This document shows, one piece after another, positions 1 to 10,900 of a stretch of 47,226 bases of DNA. A program made the position numbers and the translations under genes. This DNA is from Chara braunii (taxonomy: Eukaryota; Streptophyta; Charophyceae; Charales; Characeae). Where the stretch lies: positions 3,820,749 to 3,867,974 of the forward strand of contig BFEA01000067.1 of assembly GCA_003427395.1 (NCBI GenBank). Reading direction: 5' to 3'. Positions within the stretch are counted from its first letter, which is position 1. Every line of letters starts with the position of its first letter. Under the pieces are notes generated by a model. It made no database searches and was not told the DNA's origin. It saw only the letters and a list, made by a program, of their open reading frames with translations.

Positions 1-1367
1 GCAGTCGACTACATTTTGAGTGTGCCCACCAGTGTTGCATACCCCGACGGTCGGCGGCCCTTGACTGGTCGGCTGGTCTGCACCTACCGGTCGGGGGTCA
101 TTGGCACCCCGCCAAAAAAAGAAAAAAGAAAAAGAAAAAGGGTCCAGAACCCCTAATAACCCCACCGACTCCCCCATACCCACCCCTAATGCCCCTTCAC
201 ATCCCCCTAACAACCCCAAACCGCCCCCCACCACCCTCATTATCCCCCCCAATACCCCCTATACCACCCCCGTACCGCCCCTATACCCCCTATACAAGGG
301 AAAAAACATCCCAACAAAACAGAACAAGAAGATTCCTGGTTGTCACATGGGGAACCCCGCCCAAACCGGGGGATGAGGTACCCACTGAACCCAGGGTGGA
401 GGACCCCTGATTGGAGACTAGGGGCAGCGGGGGTCCAATTCGGGGCAGCATGCCAAGCTGCTCCATGAGTTCCCCATGGGCCTGGGGAACCACTGAGAAA
501 ACCCAGGTTTGGGGTGTGGAAGCGCCAGCCCAAAAATTTAGGACGCTGCAACCCACAGGCCACTGCCCTCACCCCCGCCCCCAACCCCCCTTGCTGTTTC
601 TCACTGGCGCCCACATGAGACGCCAACATGAGAAAACACACACAGCCGCCAAAACCCCACTGGCGCAATGTGCGCCTCCTACTACTAGTTAAGACTACTA
701 CTCTCCCTCTCCCTCTCTCCCATTCTTTGTTCTCTGCACAAGGCACAGCAGCACTCCAGCAAGTGCAAGGCAGAAAAATGAATAAGTGCCAGATCCCACA
801 AGGCCCTATTGTTCATTTCTGACCGTTCATCTTCGTAATCGAGGGTAGTGGGATCTGACCCTAACTGAGCTGGGACAGGCCAATCTTTTGTATTGTTGAC
901 TCTGCTGAGCCTGCCTCACTTCCCTCCTTGAAAGGCCAAGATTCCCCTATATCAATCGCCCAGATTTTCTCCCTGCCTGAGTCTCACTTGACCCCGTAAG
1001 CACCGGGTGCATCTAGAATCACACCCCATGCCTTTGGGTTGTGGTCATGTGTACCAGATTTCATGACCTTGTAAATATAATCAAAGCGTATTTCAGCAAA
1101 AAGCTGTATCAAGAATCGTTGTTTTTCACTGTTTTTCTCAGTCTGGACTCCTGACTGACTCCTGGGAAAGTATTTGACCCCTTGATTTCTACCCGATAGG
1201 GCCTCACTGATGACTTTCCTAGGGCCTGACGTTTGACTTCTGGAGACCCCAGGTGCCTCGATTTGACCCCTAACCCCAGGTCTACCAACCTAAGGCCTAA
1301 GGGCTTTCTGAGACCTGCCTCGACGCCCTAAGACAGACTTTTGACCCCAGAACTTTGACTTGGCCAA

Positions 1368-1590
1368 GAACTACAACGTGCAGACCCTTGCAATGCTGGT
1401 TTTAACCATGGTTCTTTCGGACGTCCAGGGCAAATTGCCTGGAGATAAAAAACATCGGTTCTTTAAACTTCTTTCGGATGTCCAGGGTTTTAACCATGGT
1501 TCTTTCAGTTGTCCAGGCCAAAAACTACAACGCGCAACCCTTGCAATGCTGGTTTTAAGTTTAAACCATGGTTCTTTCGGATGCCCATTG
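1368..1590. repeat. Imperfect tandem duplication, about 154-bp period
   Basis: A block starting with AACTACAACGTGCA and running through CTTGCAATGCTGGTTTTAA and CCATGGTTCTTTCGGA near 1370-1430 recurs near 1524-1590. A partial third CCATGGTTCTTTC lies at about 1494. Short reading frames over it are repeats, not genes. Confidence 0.75.
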
Positions 1591-1867
1591 CCCAGGGTAA
1601 AATGCCTGGATCTCCGGGCCCGAACACCATGACAGCCTACGAACAGCATCAGGGGTATAGATTGAGAGCTGATCCATTTGGGAGAATTTTTTAGGAAATC
1701 AAAAATATTTTCTGGATGGAAAACTAAAAGTTCTGACAACAAAAATAAACATATCTTTGCTTCCTGCTGGATCGGGTACACTAAAAACTTTTTTGTCTAT
1801 GTGCTCCAGCCTCCAGGCTATGGAAATTCGATAGGTCCGTTGAAATAGCTTGCACAGCAGTGGTGGT

Positions 1868-2002
1868 TTAAACCACCAGTACCCCAGGGGGTCTTAGGCC
1901 CCCTCTGGGGAGGCTCTGATACAAATGCGTATGGACCTGCTCAGCGCACAGATTCAGCCACCGATTTAACGGCCTAAAAACATGGAGGTACTGGTGGGTT
2001 AA
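1868..2002. mobile_element. Short TTAA-flanked MITE (ACCACCAGTACC family), intronic copy
   Basis: TTAA at 1868-1871 is followed by ACCACCAGTACC. The right end reads GGTACTGGTGGG then TTAA at 1999-2002. The 127-bp body lacks coding capacity. The ends match the two long elements at 22736-23587 and 31583-32419, so this looks like an internally deleted or minimal family member. Confidence 0.7.
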
Positions 2003-2384
2003 CAAAGAGACACCTTAGCGGCAGGGACATAAAGTGGACGACGAGCAGGAGAGGAAGGAGGCAGAATTACAAAACAAACAACAGAACAGAAAAAGCACCG
2101 GTACCAATTTGCATAAAGAGAACAGAAAACAGAGGAGAAGCAGTCCTTCAGAAAGGGAGGGACAGAGAAGAGGAAGATTTTCAAAACAACCACGTCAGCA
2201 TCTGTGAAGCCGCTCCACATAGAAGCAAAGACACCACCACCAATTTGCATACTTGCAAGCTTTAGTAACCAGAAGAGAGTGAGCGAGCTGAAGGCGGGGG
2301 GGAGATGAAACATGTTATGGTGCTCCTCTCTTCAGCTACATACAAGGCTGATGCTCATGGACAAAAAGAACAAATATGTCCTAC

Positions 2385-2556
2385 CTGCAGGTACTGCCCA
2401 AGCGTCAGGATGTCCACGCCAACGTCACGAAGGTCTTTCATCGTCTCCTTCACTTCTTCATCCGTCTCCCCAAGGCCTAGCATAATGCTAGACTTCGTCA
2501 CCATTCCTTCGCGAACACCCTTTGCATGCTTTAGCACCTTCATCGTCTGCTCATAC
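2385..2556 (-). CDS. LIP1P: Lipoyl synthase exon 5
   Basis: The acceptor is GGATGCAG, and the first base completes the split glycine codon. The 172 bases encode [12 protein letters not shown], then [20 protein letters not shown], and end [10 protein letters not shown] at donor CAG|GTAGGA. The family continues with PT..HL...EYVTPEKF, which would be the next exon. No such sequence was seen on the minus strand between 1 and 2384. Confidence 0.93.
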
Positions 2557-2802
2557 CTGCATCCATGAGCAAATGACCAGTTGTCCAGGCAAAGCAGGGC
2601 AGCCTGCCCTACAGCATCTATCCAAAGCAAATGACAATCGCCATTTGAAACTAGGCAACATCACCAGCATGACATCAAAATAAAAAATCAACAAACGCGC
2701 AAGAAGACAACAGATTCAATCCAATCAAAATCAGAATATGATGCTCTGTACCTCAACAGCTGCACAAATCGACGTCCATTATGCTGAACACGCAATGTAT
2801 GC

Positions 2803-2877
<75 letters not shown>

Positions 2878-5800
2878 GATGGTAATCAAGAGATGAAGCT
2901 GACAACAACAAGTATAAAGCTGCTGCTACCTCTTATAGACTGGTTAACAGGGCGCCCTTCCACTTTTCAGTTGGTTCGCCGGAAGCTTCTTTCCCTGTCC
3001 ACAAAGGTTGGTCTGCTGGTTCAATATGGAGCATGGAATCAGGAGTTACCTGTTGTAGATGGCCTCCACATGGAGAAGATTGACAAATACCAGAAAGCAG
3101 AATTGCCAGCGTCAATCATTTCTCCGAGCTTGCGATGACCGCCCATAACTGTCATCGGACCCTACTTTACCCCCCAACCATTTCCAGCAGGTGCTACCTG
3201 GTAACCCGTAACCTTCCCCCCAACTATTCCAAGGGGTACTCCATCCCTGCTACCCATTCCAGGCAGCCCACTCAAGGAGGATTTCACAAATGCTGCTCTA
3301 CACCAAGATCTGTCATTGCAAAGTTCCTAAAGTCCCCTCCCTCAGTCCACAGCAAGAGAAAGAAAGGAGGAGTCCGTTCTCAGCAGCCATGCCTATACGA
3401 AAGTGCACTGCAAAATTTAAAAAGAAATAGAAAAAGTAATCTGTGCTAGCATACAAAAGGCACCATCATTTTCCCTGGTCGTACTCACCGCAAGTGCCAC
3501 ATCTGAAATGCAAATGACGCACATAAAATGAACGAGAAACAGAAACACGTGGCAAGGAGCACTGCCTCAAGAATCAACGTCGCTATGAGCTTTCCAACAA
3601 CAAGTTCAGAACCCACACTATGCTGCCGTCTTCACCCGCATAGAACGCCCGGTCACTATAACCGTATCTGGTGCAGTTTTCTGTCTAGATGCAGCGACAA
3701 TGACCGGGCGTTCTATTCGGGTGAAGACGGTAGCCAGCGCTAGAATAGCTCTGACTTGTGCATTTTCCCTCCCAGGTTCATCCTTTCTAAGCAAGCGCAT
3801 AGCACAAGTGGGGTCTGGGGCTAAGGCACAGCTCAAAGGGGGACAAATTAGTAACATATATAAGTGGCGTAATCGAATGGAGATCTGCGGAGTTGAGTGC
3901 AGCTGGCAAAAAGGGTTCAGACTCACCCGGCTCTACGATCTCGGACGATTCGCTGCAGTCTTTTGACAGTTTCAATGTTGTGCGCAAATACATCAAGCCC
4001 AGACAGTGCTACACACTGCACAGCCTCCAAATCTCCCCGGAAGTCTGGAGTCAAACACTCCACCAAAATATCTGGTCGCAGTGCCTGCAAGGTATCACCC
4101 ACACATCAAACGTCAATACTACACAACATTTACAGCTGCCATCAACACTCAGATTCAATGATCCCATCGTCATACCATCTGAGGTGCTGGCAGGTATAAA
4201 GCCACATAGCGTTCTACCAGGTCCTTCCTGTCCAGTAAGGAAGTCAATCCCCTACATATGCAGGTACAAGGGCCATATACTGTTAGAAAATCCACAATGT
4301 CTGTATCTCAGATCCATAGCTAGACATATTCAAAAAGGGATTCCTGCACAAAAGGGGATCGAGGCCCGCATCTTACCACATGGGTCAAATAACCAATTCC
4401 CCCAAAAGACGAAGGTGAAGACGAAGACGACGACAACGACGACGACGAAGAAGAAGAAGAAGAAGAAGAAGAAGAAGAAGAAGAAGAAGAAGAAGAAGAA
4501 TCCTGGTCCAAGCCATAGCTCGGCTGTCATGACCTGGATTGCAGCTGAATCTTCTGATGCAGTCCAGGTCTAATGTCCAGGCTCCGCTTAGCCCATGAAC
4601 ATTGGCAGGTTCTAAGCCACATTCATGCACCGTTAGCAAACAATAGCAGAAGCGCACACAGAACCTCACTCGGTGGCTTCCTACTAGAATGCTCTCCCAT
4701 ATGGTTGATAGGGTCAGCAATAGTTGATAGGGTCAGCGACAGTCGATCGAGTTCATTTCAAAATGGCTACGGAGTGCACTGGGGACACTCATGGTCAAAC
4801 ATTTCTTGGTCTAAAAGTTCGAACTCTCGACCTCTATCCACATTCCGTTGCCTCCTTGTACCGCCAAGTGGACAGAGGTTGAGAGTTCAAACCTTTAGAC
4901 CATACGTGTAGATTTCGATCTAAAGGTTTGAACTCTGGACTGGGAAGACTCAGAAGATTTAGGTCTGAACTCTCCTACTGCTTCCTCCCAGTCGAGATTT
5001 ACCGACAGCCATACGTGTATAGATTTACAGAGATCCACACACGTACAGGGTCAAGGGTTTCACTCCTGATCTGAGCCATTCACTGCTATTCTGATTGAAT
5101 TGGCGGTTGATCATAAGAGCAGAACGGATGTTACAGATTAACCTTCTCTGAAAATGGAACGTGTTTATGTATGCGGTCCATAATGCGGAGCAAAGACCAC
5201 CTCTGAAAATCGAACGTGGTTATGCATGCGGTCCATAATGCGGAGCAAATCCCTTTTCATGAAGTTTTCATCCGACCGCAGCCCCCTCGACAACTTGAAA
5301 ACAAACTGACAAAGCAAAGAGTGGAGAGAAAGAAGGATCTTGAAAGGTATGGTGAAGAAAGCCAAGAAAGAAGTTCTGGCAGATAGGCACACCTTCAGAG
5401 TGCTGACGGTGCGCGCAAAGTGTGTACTTCCCCCATCTGGGAGGTCATCCCTATCCACACTCGTCAGCACCACGTAGCCGACACTGCAAAATAGCATATA
5501 TAGAAAGACGACACACAACAATTATCTTCAGCATCTGCTTCTTCAAAAATGGATCTTCCCCCTTTCTGAATCCTTACCACACACTTGACAGGGAAGTAAC
5601 AGCATGTCGCAATGCCGGTGACATCAGTTTGCACACAGACAAGCTACAGCAAATCAGGGCGAATTATACGCGCGGTGACCCACAAACCCCCATGCGCGGG
5701 GCGTATTAAATCACCACAACCTGCTGAAAAGTCAGGCCAACCCCCTGCCGACAGCCAAATGAAAACCAAAACTATATCAACGAGCCTAGTTCGGTTGGTA

Positions 5801-7811
5801 CACCGACAAACTGTTGAAATACAGACCCAACTTCGAATCCAGTCACAATCATACTTCTCAATTACCTGGGCCCAGTCGGTTCAACCATGATATCTCCAGG
5901 CCCTCGCTCTTCAATATATATACTCTATATATCGTCAAACAGAGCTCCCCAGTAAACCGTAGGCCGAGAGGGAGACGAGGACATATAAAACTGTGCCCAA
6001 CTGTGCCCAAAGGATCAGGAGTCTGACGGATCAATCACATGAATAAGGGCAGACCTCAAAACCAGAGTGGTTATAAAAGATAGTGGTGGGGTTTAAGAAG
6101 GGGTTTGGCGCGTCTGGGGGATCCACGCAGTCTCAGGGTTTGGCACGTCCGGGGGATCCATGCAGTCTCATGCAGACAGCTTTCTGGAAAAGGCAAGGCC
6201 GCGGCCATCCTGACATTTTTGTGCCCTTCGTGGGCTCCGAGTCACATTCTGGCCCTCATTTTTTCCCCACTCATTTTCGTTCTTCCCATCCCTCCGTATT
6301 GATACCTGTTTCTTTCTCTTTCTTATCCCTTTTCCCCTATTTTCCTTTCTGACAGCGCGGGGGTCCGAGACAACCTCCAGAGATCCCCCCCTCCATTTGA
6401 CGGTTCCCGCAGCTCTGAAGGCTCCAGGCATTTTGATGGCGAATTGTCGGTGGTTTGGGGAGGGACGAGGTATCGTTTTGTGCGGTTTCAGCGCCTGAAA
6501 AAGAACTCCATGACTATGCCATCAACAGGAGAAGATGCAAAAAAGGGTTCACACCAAGGCTACCAGCCGGGGCCGCCCGCATCATCCTGTTTCCCCGGGC
6601 GGCCCGACCGTGCAAGGACCAGGGGGGAAGGTCCCAGCAAAAAAAAGAACCAAAAATTTCCAAAATATCCCCAAAACAACTGCGTTATGCAGAAAAATAA
6701 ACTAAACAACTTTTGCCTCACGATCACATCGAAATTCTTTACCTGTTTTTTTCTTCTTCTTTTTTTTTTTTTTGCCCATCCGGGCAAGTGGTGCGGGGCC
6801 ACTCTGGTAGCCTAGGTTCACACACACCATCGCATCACATATGGGGATACTACCCAAGGAGGAAGAACAAGGGAGACTCAACGAATGATTCATATTCACT
6901 CCATGATACGGTTGCACAATCAGTCCAGATACAGAAACTCATGCCTGAGAGGAATGTGGCCGGATATATTAACAAGTTCATTTATAACGCTCCTACGTTA
7001 ATTGGAAGAACGCAAAGGTATTCACTAATCACCGCTCATGCCTGAGAAGAACGTACGGGTAGTCACTAATTATTTATTACTTAATTACTAATTACTAATT
7101 ACCGACTGCTTGGGTGAGGCGCTGTCACGGCTTTTCTCGTTCAAAAAACCCAGACACAAGTGTACGTTTTGCTGAAAAGAGTTCTCCGTGTTTTCAACTC
7201 ATGTATACATATACATAAGATTGATTGGCAATTGCAAATTGCAAGTGTGGAGAGAGAGAGCTGAAAAAGGGAGGAAAGGACCTGACGAGGAAGGCACGCA
7301 CCCCCACTGCGCAATGGCCCGCGCCGTATTCTCTGGCTCCATATCGTCCGGAGGTGGAGGCGTACGGCTCGTATTAACAGCACAGAAACGACAGCCTCTC
7401 GTGCAGGTATCCCCTAGCAGCATGATTGTTGCGGTCCCGATCCCATCCCCCTCTCCACCTGCACCTCCACCACCATTCCAGCACTGCAAAAAAAAACACA
7501 CCCAAACAAATTGCTGGCATCATTATCATCACCATCACCACCATCGCTATCGTCATCATCACTAATCATCACCATCACCATCGTAATCATCATTCTCATC
7601 ATCATCATCATCACCACCAATATCATCATCATCATCAATAAAGTAAGATCGACATCATCGTGACAATGACCATGATTATCAGCATGATCATCAGCGTTGT
7701 CATAGCCATATACACGCAACGGATAAAGAAGCAAAAAACTGCGCCACTGGAAAACCACCAACCATTTTGCAGCCATTAAACATCCACATGACTGCTCATA
7801 CCTAGTCATCT

Positions 7812-7902
<91 letters not shown>

Positions 7903-10900
7903 ACACGCGAGCACACACAATATAACATATATGCACAAAAAAGAGCAACGAAAGACACACTGTGGCATTTACTTATCATCCCAATGAAACCAGTGGAAAT
8001 CAACCTCCAACAACTAAAGGCGAGACCATTGCTTCAAATTACAAGACCGTTCTTCAGCATCACATGATCTTCGAAAAAGTTGTCTGTAAATCACGTCGTT
8101 GCCAAACACTGACTTTTACCTTCGTCACTCAAAACGAAAGAACGGCAATGTACATTATCCCGCATCAGAACAGGAGCTAATACTGTAAATGGTCCGCACG
8201 AATAATACTACAAACCTCGACGACATTCATGGTCGTCCTCTGCTAGCATCGAATGTCATCCAGGCAGACAATCTGCTTGACGAGGCGAGAACGATCTCGC
8301 CGGCATCATGAATGATGATTTTTCGTCCACTTGCAATCTTTACAGCCTCGAATTGAAGGCATGGGATTTAGTATTTCCGCAGCTGCAGCATTTACCCCGC
8401 GGGTCGCCCACACAGTATATTTCCGGGCAGAGTTTACCCATGCGTTCTTTTTGAGAGGAGCATTTAGGGTTTCTACGGCTACCGTCTTTAACCCGAATAC
8501 AACGTGCGGTCATTATTGCTGTATTAGACTGAAAGATACCCCAAATACATAACAGCTATAATGATCGTACGCTGTAGTCGGGCGAAGACGGTACTCCTTT
8601 TTCGCCGAACTAAATGATCCATCATTCATCAGGCAGGTATACAAACCCTGTTCAGGTCCAAATACAGCCATGATAAGGCACATTGTGTTCCAGGGAAGAA
8701 CGACGGAGCGCATCGCTCACATTGCCCCGAAAGTGCTTCTTATTAGCTCCTCTCGTTTCGCCTTTTATATCTTCCACCTCTCTCTCTCTCTCTCTCGCTC
8801 GCTCTGCCACATTCGATCAGTTGGCGCGCACTCCTCACGTGGTCAAAAGTACCCCTTCCCTATTCATCCCTCCCAATCTTCAGAAAAGAGAGTTTCAATC
8901 ACACTCCGCTCTGTTCCGCTTGGCGTCACTTTACGGTACTCTTAACCTTACCCCAGAGACTGATCTTTCGCTCTCTCCACCACCTCCCTCTGCCCTCACC
9001 TTTCTCATCCAATACCCAAAGCAAAAAACGTTCGAATCCAGCCCACGTGGCTAAACGTTCGAATCCAGCCCACGTGGCTTTTTTTTGCCTCACAACGAAC
9101 AGTCAATCGCTCTCACTGTTCGTTGTGAGGCAAAAAAAAAGGAAAATCTACTATGAACAGCCACAAAGGATATGGAACCCAGCCCACGTGGCTGAACGGT
9201 ACACGCGACAGCCGATCACCAGCTCATCATTTCGAATCCTGACGGAATCACGTGCATATCCCGATGCCACCTATTTCTTCCAAAAAGCGAAGAAGGAAAG
9301 AAAAGAAGATGTGAATCACTTACACGTGATGCGCAGGGTCTTTAGCAAAAAAAAGTGGTCGAGACGGCGCGTTAAGGTGGGGAAGAAATTTGGACCGCGA
9401 GAGGCAAAACAAACGCCGGGTGGAAACGACAAAGCTCGGTGAAAGAAAGGAGTTGAGGATAAGTGGGGGAAGCGCGGTGGACACAGCGACGAGGATGAGA
9501 AAAGTCAAGTGGACAGGGGGCCGGCGAGAGGTGGGCAGAGAGAGTTAGGCGGAGAGAGGCGGGCGGATAGAGGAGAGCTGCAGCAAGAGAGATGGGGTGA
9601 AGAAACGAAGGTCGGGAGAGATGGGGGGAGAGATGGGGGGAGAGATGTATGTGGAGAGGTAGGTCGAGAGAGGTAGGTGGAGGGAGGTAGTGGGGAGAAA
9701 GGGTTGGAGGGAGACGGCGGGTAGGTGATTGGACATCAATCAATCCCAAATGAGACCGGCATATTGCTCTCCGGCGAGCGAGCAATATCTGTAAAAGGTT
9801 ATACCAGTAATAATAGGCAGATGAGAAGTCACCCATTGAACGCCGGCGCAACCTGCGAGCGAGGAGAGCAAGAGGAGAGGAGCAGAGGACGAGGAGAGAA
9901 AACGAGGACAGAACCAGGGCAGGAAAGACAACTACAGCACACAAAGAGTGGAATAGAGAGGAGAAGAAAGGAGAGGAGAATGAGACACAAACGGGAGAAG
10001 TAGAGAAAGAGAGGGCGGCGAGAGAACGCGGTTGAGCACCCGTGCGCACGCCATGGGGAGGGAAATCAGAGAGCGCATCAGTGAATTTTCTTCAGCAGCC
10101 GCGATATCCTTGTCGCGGGAAGGGCGCAGTGGTGCAGAATCACTGATTGATTGAGAGCATACTGTAATTACAGCGTAGCTTATCAAAACCATATTTCGAT
10201 TTGCACGCCTCTCTCGACGCTGTCTTAACCAATGATTGCCGCGCTACCGACGGGAAAAGATCAAGATGGCAGCAGCAATCATCGGATTCTTCCAGATCGT
10301 TCACAACCTCGTCGCATTGTACTCTGCGCTGTTCCAGGTTGGAACACATTTGAAACAGATTTGAAACGCATTTGGAGCAGATTAGGAACAGATTCATAAC
10401 AGATTTGGAGCAGATTTAGAGCTGGTCGAGACTACCGTACGAACGAGATCCCTACTTAGTGCAATCAGTATATATACTGGCGGTCTACACCATATCAAAC
10501 CTCCTTCGCTGAGTGAATCAGTCATTTCCATCTCATCGAATGTGTGGAAATCCCGACTTCTTGTCTTCCAGAACATGTATGTACGCATTGTTTAGTGTCG
10601 GAGAAATGCTCGACGGGAACTTGGCCATTGCTTGTCACTATTCTTCCATCCTAGGTAAGCGGTACTGGTAAAGCTTTACACATCCTCAATCAACACATTC
10701 AAGTCCCGAATTCGGCTTTGTCGTCATTACGCGCGAATTTCCATCTCCGAGAATAAAGAAAAAAAGAACGAAAGAAAAACACAATTTCTTGCACACAACT
10801 TCTGAATATCCTAGACCTGCTCGCACTGCGATCCATTTTACCTATTGCCCAATCAATCCAATCACTTCTCCGGGCCCAATCAATCCAATCACTTATCCGA

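Larger units (their letters stand above)
1..2384 (-). other. Intron 5 of lipoyl synthase (partial)
   Basis: No exon was found here. The stretch holds a C/A-rich low-complexity tract (about 110-300), recurring TTTGACCCC words between 1170 and 1350, a tandem duplication at 1368-1590 and a TTAA-flanked element at 1868-2002. It is inferred to be intron because the exon 5 donor at 2384 is intact. Confidence 0.7.
2557..3926 (-). other. Intron 4 of lipoyl synthase
   Basis: This is the 1.37-kb sequence between the GTGAGT donor at 3926 and the GCAG acceptor at 2557. It contains a CA microsatellite and one fold-back MITE. No other feature was recognised. Confidence 0.9.
4085..5392 (-). other. Intron 3 of lipoyl synthase
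   Basis: This 1.3-kb intron has a GTGTGC donor and GCAG acceptor. It holds a GAA repeat, an inverted-repeat cluster near 4800-5060 and a 55-bp tandem duplication. Confidence 0.9.
5484..7301 (-). other. Intron 2 of lipoyl synthase
   Basis: A 1.8-kb intron between GTGCGT at 7301 and GCAG at 5484. It contains a 35-bp tandem duplication at 6101 and a GC-rich inverted repeat at 6570. Nothing coding was recognised. Confidence 0.9.

Noticed and set aside
4320-4530. Poly-Ser / poly-Phe frames
   Set aside because: Translations of the GAA microsatellite in intron 3.
9372-10049. 225-residue minus-strand frame
   Set aside because: Purine-rich strand asymmetry produces Ser/Leu/Pro frames. No domain, and it lies in intron 1 of the same-strand gene.
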